DNA of 64,000 nt from Diphasiastrum complanatum (taxonomy: Eukaryota; Streptophyta; Lycopodiopsida; Lycopodiales; Lycopodiaceae), in assembly GCA_029204225.1 (NCBI GenBank), contig CM055101.1, positions 38,049,374 to 38,113,373 of the forward strand, read 5' to 3'. The notes under the pieces were generated by a model. The model was given only the letters and a program-made list of their open reading frames with translations, was not told the DNA's origin and did not search any database. The translations under genes were made by a program, and so were the position numbers. This document shows positions 11,329 through 24,071 of this stretch, piece after piece; the stretch's first letter is position 1, and every line of letters starts with the position of its first letter.

Positions 11329-12300
11329 TATAGAAAGACCTTCGAGCTTTAAATTGGGACGCCACACCGTCTGACCACACCCAATGATACCTCGGATTAT
11401 ACGCGTTCTCTTTCAAACGATTGTCTAGTAGTAGACAATGTTGTAATAAGGTATCATGGAGCTTATCGTTTGATATGTAAAAATGAAGAGTCTTTTTAGT
11501 TGCACCTACAGGGTTTCTGATGTACGTTATGTGCACAAGTATCGTGACCTGATTAGACCAGTAGTACATGGACTGTATCTCGTTCTGCATCTTGAACGAA
11601 TAATTCTCTACAAAGTCAATGACAGAAACAACAACATCCAAAGGAGATTTGAGCAAGCAGTCTTTAAATTGTTGTGACTGCCACCGAAATACAAAGTTAT
11701 GCTTGATGAAGTTTTTCAGATGTGCTGAAACCAAGTCAGCAAAAGCATTGATCCTCATTATTTACACTACCAAATCCTTTCTCTTCTTGATAGAACCACC
11801 CTCATCAACAACCCTAATGCAATGTTTGTAAAGATCTTCACATACAACTCCCTACTAGTAATCCACTCTCAGAGGGACGTAATGGCAACGTGCAAATGTC
11901 GCATTTACTCCAATCCCCGAACAAGCATTTTTTGCATGGCATTCTAAATGACTTTGCACATAAAAGCGATTCCCACATATTGCTAATGCTAGGGCAAATA
12001 AATTGGTTTGCTTTGCAAATATCCGATTCTTGAATTTTGCAACAGATGGAACATGTGCAAGCATGATCCTTTCCATGATGATCAAACTTGTTTTGTCTCA
12101 TATGATTAAATGCCTCCTTAAAATATATCATTTGCATATGGTACACATAGCAACAGGTGTACAACTCCTTCAGTTTTCGGACAAAATAAGGCTACAATGC
12201 CTCAAAGCATCTAAGTGATATCTGCACTTCTGGGTGAGCTCTTCTGAATCTTTGGAAAAGCTCAACCTGTGGCCTAAAAACCTTACCTAAAAGAACATAA
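11329..12300 (-). pseudogene. Broken unclassified gene, probably a transposon protein
   Basis: Reading the minus strand from 12300 down gives, in two or three frames, VFRPQVELFQRFRRAHPEV, ISLRCFEAL-stop-PYFVRKLKELYTC, a cysteine-rich stretch CTCSICCKI and CKKCLFGDWSKCDICTLPL, then VVSVIDFVENYSFKMQNEIQ, THIY/VHITYI and HYHWVWSDGVASQF. The combination of paired cysteines, then a long domain ending in W-S-D-G-x-x-x-Q-F, looks like a conserved multi-domain protein of unknown class found in mobile DNA; the aspartate of WSDG could be a catalytic DDE residue. That is inference. There are stops near 12195 and 11840 and a frameshift. It is truncated at 11328 by the chromovirus LTR. Confidence 0.45.
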
Positions 12301-12625
12301 TACAATATCTAAGTATTACCATGTAGGTTGATCCAAGCGGAATTAAACATTGAACCAAACATAATCTGTGTGTAAAATTCATAGCAATACAAATCAAACA
12401 AGAGAAAATGAGAAAAAAGAAAGCATGAAGAGTGTTAGTCAGAATTCTCGAACCATATGGTTGTATCCTATTCCAAAATGTCACCACGATGCTCCCTCCC
12501 ATCAGCATGGCCTTCCTTGTGGATGTTTCAACCGTTTATGGTATCATGCCTTCAAAAAGGAAAAAACAAGGGCTACACCCCTTCCTAAAATTGGAAACAT
12601 TGACTGTCTTTAACTCTATCAAAAT

Positions 12626-13510
<885 letters not shown>

Positions 13511-14440
13511 CTCGCTCTCGCTCTCTCTAACAAAATCTGCTGAAAACACGTCATAAATTAAAATTATATTTCAGGATGCACTGAGAAGTACACTGTTTCA
13601 ACTCAATACAGTGTTGGTTCACTCGAAACTTCTTAAAGATTCCTTCTGCATTAAAGTCATTGCTAACATCTTCAAAGTGGAGAAGTATTTTCGTTACCAC
13701 TGATCTATATTCAAGAAGTCTTTTTGTGTTACACGACATAAGTGATTTCAAACCCCCTCACAGCACGTCGAAGAGCTATTTAAAAGTTTCTTATAAAAAC
13801 AAAGTACCAGAGCGGTAGAAAGTACATTTTTGGTAGTCTAAAGTTGCAGGAACATGTAAACATTACAAAAATAGCATATATTTTGTGAAATTGGTAGTAC
13901 CTAAAGCTTAGATTCCACCAATTGGTAAACAACACTAAAATAGTACCAAAAAGACCACAAAGGATTGTATGCGAGCTGCGAACACAAATAAATATAGAGA
14001 AATGTGCTCACGAGAAGTCTAAATAGTACCTATTTGGTTGATTTTAAAATAAAACGTAGAGACTTAGTATAAAAGACCTAATTTGGTAGTCAGTAGGATT
14101 GGAAGTAGTACGAATCTTTCATATTAGAGTGTTTCACCAACACAAAAATAGTACCGAATTTAGTATCCGACGCTGGTGCAACTCAATACAGTGTTGGTTC
14201 ACTTGAAATTCTTAAAGATTCCTTCTGCATTAAAGTCATCGTTAACATCTTCAAAGTGAACTTGAGGAGGATTCTCATTATCACTGATCTATATTCAAGA
14301 AGTCTTATCATGTTACAAGTAGTACCGAAACATCATATACATGTAGTACCAAAGTATCAATCATTGGTAGTACCAAGAGTTTTAGAAAGTACCATCAGGT
14401 AGTACCAAAGAATCATACATGAGTAATACCAAAGGAGAAA
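13511..14440. repeat. Non-coding region with AGTACC motif and a direct duplication
   Basis: A roughly 150-bp unit (13590-13745) beginning at CAACTCAATACAGTGTTGG is repeated at about 14170-14325 with scattered differences. Between and after these units the hexamer AGTACC, often inside GTAGTACCAAA, occurs about ten times in 640 bp (near 13803, 13895, 13945, 14026, 14150, 14320, 14346, 14370, 14391 and 14401). A 66-residue minus-strand frame (13551-13751) covers the first unit. It may be a piece of the broken gene downstream on that strand, but shows no motif. Confidence 0.6.
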
Positions 14441-17046
14441 CAACATATGAGTTAGGCATTCATCATAGAATAGCACCCACCTTAAGACATTTAAGGCTAG
14501 CTAATGCAACTAGAAGATCACCAATAGGAGAATTGTCTCAAGTTACAGTTTATATTGGAGACCATAAATTTCTTATGGATTTTATAATATTAAGAACTAC
14601 AAGACAATCATCATATAAAGTGTTATTAGGGTGACCATGGCTCTACTAGGCCGATGTCATAACCCACTAGAAGAAGAAGGAGATTACCTTCAGAGACCAG
14701 ATGGAGACACCGATGGGGAAAAGTCACAAAAGAATTACTATATCATGGGAAAAGGATAAGTACAAAGGTGAGACACTACATCATCTTCGAGCCAGACTTC
14801 AGAGGATGAAGGGCTTCAGTCCATAAGGACAGAGGAAGGGGAGAGGTTTTTCACACTAAGTATACTTGCATACAGTAATAGAGTAGAATATGTAGATAGA
14901 GGAGATTGTGGAGTTTCAGAGATTAGTGCTATCATAGGAGATCTGCCTATAGATAGAATACTGATAGACTCAGAATCCAGTATTGATTTAATAATAGAAA
15001 CAATGGTTAAGGAATTAGAACTAGAAAAATAGATACAGCCTATCACTTACCATGAAATCCATTTAGCAGACGCATCCAAATGTATACCAGTAGGGGAGCT
15101 AAAAGGTATTAGCATAGTTATAGAGACAGAGACGTTTGTTGTGAATTTCTTTGTCATAAACCCGGTACATACACCACCTCATTCAATATTATTTGGAAGA
15201 CCATGGCTATATCAAGCAGATGCTATTATAAATTGGTCTACCAAACATATATTTTTTCCAAGCATTCTCACAATCAATCCAATAGGGGGTCACCTTTTGA
15301 GATGGGGTGAGGAGTTAGCTAGACCTACTGAATCTTGGATCAATTTCATAGAATTCTATGAGATTGACGAGGATGAGGAAATACCAACAACATTCGAGTC
15401 AAGGGAAGTTCTGGGTGAAACCAGAACAAGCCTGACCGAAGGGATGGTGGATAAAACACATTATGTAGATATAGAAATTAATAAAGGTAAAATTTTGAAT
15501 TTATATAAACACCAATCGGACCAGGAACGTGAAGAGTATATAGTACTTCTTCAAAAATACCAAAACGTATTTGCTTGGCCGATGGATGATTTAATAGGAA
15601 TACCAGTTAAATGGGCGAACATAGAATAGATCTTATTCAGGGAACAATACCTATTAGGTAGCGCCAATATAGATTGAATCCAAAGTACTCCTTGTTAGTT
15701 AAAGACGAATTAGATAGATGTCTTAGAGCATATATTATATATCCTGTTCTAAGCAGTGAGTGGGTGTCACCAATAGTTATAGTACCTAAGAAGAAGACGG
15801 ACAAGATTAGAGTTTGCCAAGATTTTAGAAAACTAAATGCTGCTACAGCAAAGGTTTATCATCCTCTGCCGCATATAGATACTATTATTGACTAGGTAGC
15901 TAGTCATGAACGTTATAGCTTTTTAGATGGATTCTCAGGTTATAACCAAGTTTTTATAAAGGAGGAAGATAAATCCAAGACCACTTTCACCACTGATTGC
16001 GGGACGTACACATATACGTGAATGCCCTTTGGTCTTTGTAATGCACCTGCCACATTTCAACGTATGATGACAAATATTTTTCAAAAAAATTTAAGAAAGT
16101 TTTTAGAAATTTTCATTGATGACTTTTGTGTCTATTCATCAACTAAGGACCATTTAGACACATTAGAAAAAAAATTGAGAAGATGTCAAGAGACATCTCT
16201 TACATTGCATCCAACCAAGTGTTACTTCGGGATGAGGGAAGGCATCTTGTTAGGACATAAAATTTCGAAGGACGGTATACAAGTCGACATCAAAAAAGTA
16301 AAAATGATTTTAGAGTTATTAGAACCAACTAATCTACGAGAGCTTAGAGGTTTTCTAGGATATGTAGGTTATTATTGTAGTATAATTAAGGATTATGCCA
16401 TAGTAGTAACTCCTTTAACAAGTTTATTAAAAAATTTTGTTGAGTACCATTGGTCGCAGGACCATCAGCAAGCCTTTGATCAATTGAAACAGTCATTAGC
16501 AAAAGCCACTGGAGTTAGACCTCCAAATCAGGCCATGTATATGTAGATAGGCAACTCGCTGCATCAAAAAAGAACTATTCTGGTAAGAAATTTAGACATT
16601 ATCTTTTAGGATACTCTTTCGTTTTTCATGTAGATCACTACGCATTGAAACATTTAGTGAATAAACCTGATCTTTCGGGTAGGGTAGCTAGATGGGTATT
16701 ATTATTAGATGAGCTTAATTATGAAGTAGAATCAAGAAGAGACAAGGATTATCAAAATGCTGATTATATATCCCGCCTCCAAATGAAAATATTTGTCTCT
16801 AGGGATGTAATATTTCAAGAAGATACATACGATGATTTCAAACAACCATTAATTTACAATGCTATGTCATTTCATCCTATTTTACGTAGCATGGGATCTT
16901 CCAATGATAATGTTTCTTCTACAGAACCTGCAGTTATAGCTATAGAAGCCGAGCAGCTGATAGTACCTGTCATCAAACCAGACCAAGCCAGCTCGAGTAG
17001 ATCTGGAGAAATTCAAGAAGAAGCATCATTTGATAGTAAAACCTAG
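14440..17046 (+). pseudogene. Ty3/gypsy (non-chromovirus) protease-RT-RNase H relic
   Basis: Domains in order: a first protease-like unit (about 14470-14650, ending near VLLG-stop-PWLY); a second (about 14950-15290) with IDSESS in place of D-S/T-G, ending ILFGRPWLYQADAI; reverse transcriptase with KKKTDKIRVCQDFRKLN, FLDGFSGYNQ, MPFGLCNAPATFQRMM and the catalytic FIDDFCVYSS (about 16110-16140); then RNase H remains HYLLGYSF and ADYISRL. RT type and FIDDF box suggest the Athila/Tat side. Stops occur at 14632, about 15657, 15894, 16021 and 16546, with a frameshift near 15614; part of RNase H is deleted near 16550. After SRLQ (about 16783) the frame continues into FVSRDVIFQED, which is typical of copia integrase C-termini, not gypsy. 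There is no gypsy integrase. Confidence 0.85.
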
Positions 17047-18664
17047 ATATTAATATAGGATCGACATAAAATAGGGTCCCAACCAATCTAAAATGTGGCT
17101 AGAGATGATTTTGTGGCCTTTGAACTGGCCCATAAATATTTTATGGCCTTAGAATTGGCCCAGTTACGTGAATTGAACTAGCCAAGCCAAAAAAAATTCA
17201 CTTATTGAACTATTATTACTAATATGTGTTTTCATGGAAAACGGTTTGCCAAAGAACCCCAAGTTATGAGTGCCCACAAAAGACAATGCAAACTGAAAAA
17301 TTGGCAATCGTTTGACAAAGACCACGAAAAATTGTGGGACAATGTCAGGGAAATAGTAAATGCATGTCATTGATTTATGGACAAATTTTGGGAGCCAAGC
17401 AAATCACACCATCCAAAAGCCAGTATCCCAACAATTCAAATCGACAGTGTAGTGACGACCATGGGTGCGCTAGCTGGGAAATGCCAAAAGTAGGCCACAA
17501 TGTGATATGGAAAACCACCCTATCCAAAATAGTAGGGTTTGACCTTGAATAGGCATGAGGGTACTCAAGGACTATCCACTTTAAGATTGGCACAAGTAGT
17601 GTACCCCCACGCTTTACTACACTTACACATTCAGTGTACAGTAAAGGTGGCTCACTCGTGTGGTACCCCTATACCCATTGACCCAAGCCATCTTTTCCCA
17701 TAAGCAAAGGGTAACAGTGCAAGCACCACTCATAATACCTCTCTACCATCCATCATGGCTTGAGGTACCTAATAAGGTGCAAGAGTCCTTGGAGGCTATG
17801 ACAAGATCAATGGGAAGGCTCCCTTATTCCCTATAAGAAGGGAGCCTCCACAATTGTGTGTTGGTTGAGTGTAGTCTTGTGGTGTTGTCTTGTGAGGAGA
17901 GTGTTGTCTTGTCTTGAGAGTGTGAGAGTGGGTGCTATTTGCTTACTTCTTCTTGTGCGTGTCGAGAGCTCTTTTGAGAGTGATGTGTTGTCTTTTGAGG
18001 ATGAGCATTGTTGATTGCTTGAGTACTAGTTTAAAGGTGATGAGTAATGCTTATTTGAGGATGAGGGTTTTTGATGCAAAGTGTGTATGTTAGGGTATGG
18101 TATTTTGCTGGCTAGTTGTGGGCATAGGGTGTGTTAAGGAGTATTACTTTGTTTGAGTGTGTTACTAAGAGTCTTGTGAGGTTGCATGGTGTGTGAGGAT
18201 GAGCTTTGTGTATTTTGATTGAGTGTGTTGGATGTTGTGAGCATGTCTTGTGGTGATTCTTTGGGATGATGTTTAATTCAATGGGTTGAAGCTGCTTTGA
18301 ATGGAGTGGTTCTTTTTATGTTGTTGAGAGAATGTTTTGAGTAGGAGTGTTAAATGAATGATGGTGAGAGTTGCAGGTTCATTGCATATTTAGTGGTAGA
18401 TGCTACCCTCCATATATGTCTAATAATGATCAATTAAGTCAACAATCAAGCATATCAAATACTAAATAATCCAATCAATTAGCAAACATTCAAAATTGGA
18501 TGATCATTGTAATTAATCAGCGGAAAGTTGTTACAAAACTAGAGATAGTTTCTAGTATGCAGATACCACTACAATTGTCTTGTGCTTGTCATTATGACTT
18601 ACTTGTATTTCCTTTACTTTCTGAATCAATTTATTGTCTTATTGTGTTCAAAATTATGTTAATG
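17047..18664. other. Non-coding stretch, possible LTR
   Basis: No convincing gene. A repeated phrase of the type TGGCC...ATTGGCCCA occurs at 17108-17165. A TATA-like CTATAAG (17831-17837) sits in the loop of a 9-bp inverted repeat (arms 17817-17825 and 17838-17846) and is followed by about 500 bp of GT-rich sequence (17857-18370), which recalls the R-U5 part of an LTR. No terminal boundaries, PBS or partner were found. Confidence 0.35.
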
Positions 18665-18887
<223 letters not shown>

Positions 18888-18959
18888 AGAACAACACCTT
18901 CATAATCAATGAGGCACTCTTCTCTGCAGCTCTTGGACTACTATGCTAGGTCAAGAACA

Positions 18960-19469
18960 AAAAGTTTGCTATGGTGGGAGCACACATCTCACGTCTGTTC
19001 GACCATTTCGGCATTCTGACAAGGATTGAGTAGGGTGTCTTAGCAGGACGGATGCTAATATCAACGAAAATAGATCTATCGAGCCTCCTGCAGAACACTT
19101 CTACACAAGACCAGCCTGTAGATCTACTGCCATGGAGGTTGATGCAGTAGCAGCTTCGAAGGAAGCAGAAGGTGATGTTGCTGTAAAAACTTTGCCAGAT
19201 CGTTTTGTTGCAGTCAAAACTTTGGTTGTCGTCTCAGTTTCAGGTGGCTCTTCTCACAAGCCAAAGAGCCCTGCATCAACGGATGATGAGGATACTATCT
19301 CTGACACCCAGGTGCAAGATAAAGGCAAAGAGGCTGATGAGGAGGATACAGATGCTGATGAGGAGGACAACAAAGACAACCTCTACAGATGGTACCATCA
19401 ACTCTCCACAGGTGCCAAGGATATTGTGGGCAAGATCCATGCCTACGATCTCCACATCCAGGACAACAG
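18960..19469 (+). pseudogene. Unidentified acidic open frame, likely retroelement-derived
   Basis: A plus-strand frame (ATG at 19132) runs into the neighbouring gag relic and stops at 19498. Its middle is acidic (KEADEEDTDADEEDNKDN) and there is an upstream frame with MVGAHISRLFDHFGI ending in TAG at about 19030. No family is recognised. A polyprotein linker or gag-like segment of an unassigned retroelement is possible. The end after about 19469 belongs to the minus-strand gag, so the natural C-terminus is lost. Confidence 0.3.
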
Positions 19470-19924
19470 GATCTTGGTAAAGCTTGTAACAAATAGGTGA
19501 GCTGCTTCTCTGCTGATACGACATTATCTATTGTAGTGTTGTGTAATGAAAGGAACAAATCCTTCATCTTTATGATAAAAGATGTGACATCTTGCCAAAC
19601 CAACGTAGGTTTGTCAGCTGATCATCAAGAAGCATTATCTGGCTGCGTGATTTTGTCTGGCATCTGGTAAGCAATGTATCTCACATCTCTCTTGCATTAG
19701 AGAGTGTCGTGAGGTCACACGGCTACTGCCTTGTTGTTCTTTTCTCTCCATTCTTGTAGATCTCTACCAATGGTTGTAGGCATTTTTTCAATGCCATCTA
19801 CCCAGGGCCATAGCCCCTCTCCCTTTAAGATGAGAGAGGTCTTCACCTTCCATGCTAGGAAGTTAGACCTAGCTGAGTCGAGGATCGTGCAGATCTTTGA
19901 CTATATGTTGCTTATAAATGCCAT
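19470..19924 (-). pseudogene. Copia gag relic (family C1, copy 2)
   Basis: The minus-strand start ATGGCATTTATAAGC (19924) matches the gag start at 40968, but the seventh codon here is TAG. Further on, KMKDLFLSLHN and SAEKQLTYLLQALPRS match the other two copies. The 3' half of gag and all of pol are missing; the match ends near 19470 next to the acidic frame. Upstream on the minus strand lie the PBS (19.1 kb-family order: gag, leader, PBS, LTR). Confidence 0.8.
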
Positions 19925-20032
19925 TGTTGTGAATTGTGTTCTTCAACTTGTTATCTGGTTCCTTGTTTCGAATATTCGATCTCTTGGATTTGATAGCTCT
20001 GAAGCTATATCAGCGCTCTAATAGGAGCAAGA

Positions 20033-20045
20033 GGCTCTGATACCA
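20033..20045 (-). other. Primer binding site, initiator tRNA-Met type
   Basis: The plus strand reads GGCTCTGATACCA, the complement of TGGTATCAGAGCC, the usual copia minus-strand priming site. It sits one base inside the LTR that starts at TG (20047) and so sets both the orientation (minus) and the LTR edge. Confidence 0.9.
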
Positions 20046-20046
20046 C

Positions 20047-20515
20047 TGATGTGAAAAACAACCCGGATAGAATTTGATTCTATCTGTCGACTATTGCTTT
20101 GCTAGATCAGATCTACAATCCTCCAGAGTGTAGACAGACACTGCTGACCAGCCAATTTCTCATTCAAAGGCAAGAAGAAGACCAATGGCAAGAAGAAGAT
20201 GCATAATTTGTTTATGCATTCAACAAGGATGAACCAATGTGTGGAATAAAGAATAAATAGTTGAACATGTCTTTTTCGGATTTTGCCTTCGCCTTTGAGC
20301 TCCTTCGATTTTCGAACACCTGACCTTCATCTTTGAGCTCCTTCAGCCGTCGAACATCTGCTGACCTTCGCTTCAAGTGTCCTTCAGCTGAAATCATTAT
20401 GTGGCAGTTATAGTCTGGGATAGGAATTTTGTCGATGGGCAGTTCCCTTGTAGTTCTACAAACTCAAACTCGAAAGCTAACAAAGCTTTGTGGGTAGAAA
20501 CATTTAGTTTCTTCA
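20047..20515 (-). repeat. Copia family C1 5' LTR, 469 bp
   Basis: It is bounded by TGATGTG next to the PBS and by the terminal TTTCTTCA, the same end as the LTRs at 10224 and 42145. It contains the shared phrase CCTCCAGAGTGTAGACAGACA. At 469 bp it is under half the length of the 1061-bp LTR at 41085-42145; the tandem-repeated and middle parts seen there are largely missing. Confidence 0.75.
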
Positions 20516-20952
20516 AGTTACTTAGAGATAGTTTAGAGTACACAACTGCCTCCACTACTCTCATCATCGATTTATACATGCTACTTACTGAATCAATCAT
20601 ACCTTATTATTTTGCTCAGTATTATGTCAAAATGTATGTATGCTTCTCTATAGTTATCTGTATCTTATAATAAATCTCTTATTGTTTAATCTAAACAGTT
20701 GAATCATTCTATGCTACAATATTCTATACATCACTTTCACTCTATAATTGTTTGTCTACAAAATTACTTTATAGTTTTAATAATTTTAAAGTTAATGACT
20801 AGAAGATTTGAATGTGATGATTGTCGCTACAACGTTGTTCAAATTTGATAGGCATAGTCATGCATTAGAAGAAGGATCTTTCTATATAGCTTGATAGTGT
20901 ATCTATTGAATTCAATTTCACTATTATCGATTCCGCTTTCCTTCTTTCAATA
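20516..20952 (+). repeat. 5' LTR of a plus-strand copia element (C3)
   Basis: The sequence just left of a PBS-like site is AT-rich, has a TATATAG box near 20884 and ends in CTTTCA/ATA. The left edge is not defined and may coincide with the end of the C1 LTR. The assignment rests on the PBS and on the gag that follows in the same orientation. Confidence 0.45.
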
Positions 20953-20964
20953 TGGTATCAAACC
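20953..20964 (+). other. Primer binding site of element C3
   Basis: TGGTATCAAACC resembles TGGTATCAGAGCC, the initiator tRNA-Met priming site, with two changes. A second TTGGTATCAGAAG occurs 20 bp further on, so which one was used is uncertain. Confidence 0.6.
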
Positions 20965-21099
20965 ATGATTTTCTCTTGGTATCAGAAGTCTTTAATGTAA
21001 GGTATCAAATTTCAGTGTCAGATAATTGATTTTTAATTATAAGAATTGCACAGTATCAGTTCATTCTTAACTCATTGATTCATCAATAGACTAACTTCC

Positions 21100-22663
21100 A
21101 GATGGATTCTCAAAACAAAGCCAATCCATTATAGATAATTGAATGGATCTAATTACTATTTGTGAAAATTTAAGATGAACAGGTTGCGAACTAAAGCTTG
21201 AAGACAGCAAAGAAAGTCCTCATGTGGTCAAGATGAATGTTGCAAATGAACTTCTCAAGGAAGTTGGTAAGTGTACTTCATCAAGTGAGGCTTGGGAAGC
21301 TTTGAAGAAGCTTTACAAGTCCAAGTCTACATCAAGGGTACTGATCCTTAGGAGGCAAATCTTTCAATGTATGCAAAAGAAGGATGAATTGTTTTGAGGG
21401 TTATAGCATTCAATGATGAGTTAGCATGTATTGATGAAAGAATTAAGGAAGTAGAACTTGTTGAAGTTGTTCTTAATGGGTTGTTGGATGATCATGACAA
21501 TATTTTTCAAAGTTTTTCTATTCAAAAGACTTTGCCAAGTATGGTGTATTTGCAATAGATATTGGTAAATGAGGACTTTAGGCTTCTATCAAGAGGATGA
21601 TCTACTTTCATAGGCTATGTACTCAAAGGGAAAGTTCGAGGGAAAAGAGAAAGGCAAGTGGTCTAAAGGGCAAGATCAAGGTGAGGCTTCTACTTTTGTT
21701 TGCAAGAAGAAAGATAGATCTAAGCTAAAAAAATTTGTTGTGGAGTCAAAGGACATTTTGCTAGTGAGTGCTTCAAGAAAAAGAGAGATCAAGGTAATAA
21801 GCAAGGAAATCTAACTCTTGATGAGGATGGTATTGGAAATCAAAACTCAAATGATGATGCTTTTGTGATGTCTTCATGTTTGGTTGCTAATGATGGGGAT
21901 ATTATCTTTCATGGATTGATAGTGGAGCAACTCACACATGACCTTTCAAAAGAGTATTTTTCATCTTTGTTGGCACATGAAGGTAACAAGAGTGTGATCT
22001 ACACGGCCAATGATGGTGAGTGTGCAATTAAAGGGATTGGCACAATCCCTATTTCTCTCTTTACAAATAGGAATGCTCATTTGAAGAATGTTTTGTTCAT
22101 TCCATCTATTACTAAGAACCTTCAAGGGTCTTAAGGTGGAGTTTGATGGTGATGCATGCTTGATAAAAAGGAAGGATATTGTGATTGCAAAAGGGAAGAG
22201 GCAAGGTAAATTGTTCAAACTTGATGCTTGTGTCTTTGCTAACCAGGTTGGAAATATGGCAAAGGAGCAATTGTCAATGCAAGAGGTATGGCACAAGAGG
22301 ATGGGACACCTCGACTTCAAGTCATTGGAGGTAATGGCAAGGAAGGAAGTTGTGTTTGGTCTTCCAAGATCCCTAACTAGCATGAATCATGTTTTGTTTG
22401 CAATGACTTTGCAAAAAATAGCTCTAGCATTAGCTAGGGGATGCACTATATGGTCTAGAATGTCTAAATTGTTTGACATCACATTTATGGCAACAATTAT
22501 TTCCATTAAATCAAGCTACTATGTTTGCTTGACTAATACCACTTATTTCCTTCGTAGCATAGAGTTTTGGCAAAAAGGGGCTTTATGTATAAGGGGAGGT
22601 AGTGTTCAAGACTCCCTCATGTTGCCCTTCGAAATCTTGCACCTTTTAAGGGATGTCGGTTAA
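21100..22663 (+). pseudogene. Copia gag-protease-preintegrase relic (C3)
   Basis: Gag segments near 21200-21560 include LKEVGKCTSSSEAWEALKKLYK-like sequence in broken frames. A lysine-rich knuckle region follows at 21617-21814. The protease region (21865-22134) has lost the D-S-G-A core: where WIVDSGATHHM is expected, the sequence reads GLIVEQLTHD. NVLFIPSITKNL, EVWHKRMGHLDFKSL (GAG-pre-integrase) and a corrupted cysteine-rich segment follow. Homology ends near 22663 before the integrase catalytic core. Stops and frameshifts are numerous. Confidence 0.75.
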
Positions 22664-24071
22664 AAGAAATGTTGGCTTGTGAAAACTTGAGCAAAAAAGT
22701 ATTGATTTCTTAAATTTTGTAGCTATTAAAGGGGAAAAAAAAACTAACCCATAGACTTTACTATCTACTAAATTGCACTTGTTATATTTAGTGATTTTCA
22801 AAATATTTCAAAGACAGTTAGCATCCAATTATTCCCTTGGGCCTCAATTTGGCCTACACCAATAAAAAGTTTCATTGTAAAGTGTATTATAAATTTATTA
22901 ATTAGCCATGTATTAGCTTTAACTTCACCAATTATTCTACAAAAAGTCAAGCATCCAAAAAATAGAATTTGACAATTTCAAAATTTTATGTGGTTTATGA
23001 TAATCTACCCAAACCCAATGTATTCCAAACGTTAAGATTTAGAATTCTACATATATTTTATTGGCCATGAGATTTTCTGGAAGACAAAAAAAGTCATTGG
23101 TTTTTAGGAAGTCAACATTATACAAACTATCTATGACAGTAGTTTTTGACACAAAAGTTGTTTGTTCCATTTTTGGAGTTTGCTAGTTTTCTCAAACATT
23201 GAGAAAGGCTTTGGTTGGGGGCCTTCAATTCGACATAGTGGCCGACTGAATTTGTTTTTAGTAAAACTACAAAAAGATGTAGTTAGAGGAATCTTATAGT
23301 TGTAAGTTTTCTTTGTTGATTCTATTTTTAGTAAAGTATGCTACGCACTCAACTCCCTCCATATAATACATGATATTCTACATGCTCATAGGGCTAAAAA
23401 TAGCAAAGTATTGGGCAGAAACTTGTGCTCAATACCTTCCATAAGGTGTAATATTCTACATGCTCATAAAGCTCAAAAACAGATATTAAGTATCTAATTT
23501 ACATCCTATATTGCCACATTAGCTAAAGAGAAATCGTTACTTTTATTAAATATGGATGGGAAGACTCATCAACGTTCAAAACGATGAAACATAAAATGTG
23601 AAATCCTAAAAGGCAAACTTAGCTAATCTTATGTATCTAAACAAATCAGATGAATGAATCCAAAACTTTTATGTATTGGGGAATGGTTGTTTACCCATTA
23701 AAATGACCATAAATTTATGGTGAGGTCATTAGGTCGAGGCATAATTGGACAACCAATGAACCAAGTGTAAAGGTCACTGAAAAGATTTTTTCCAAGTGTA
23801 AAAGATGGCAAGGAAACCCCCTTTTTATGGCTGAAATTCTTTTTCAAGTCTCACTTATGCATCTATATGGGTCGAATTGTTCCTTTTGAAATTTACTTAC
23901 AACAACCCTCTAGCATAATGTTCTTGTAATGTTTGTCTACTCAAATATTACATGAATCAACAATCTAGATTATGTTTGGGGAGCACGATTACCTAGGGCA
24001 TAATAATAGGATCTCATTAGTTTTACAAGTTTGATTGGTTGTAATTTTCGGCGCTCATTTTAAAAAGATAT
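22664..24071. other. Unassigned AT-rich stretch
   Basis: No gene or clear mobile element is seen. A phrase containing TATTCTACATGCTCATA occurs twice, near 23368 and 23450, with similar flanks of about 70 bp, so it is a small local duplication. Confidence 0.5.
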
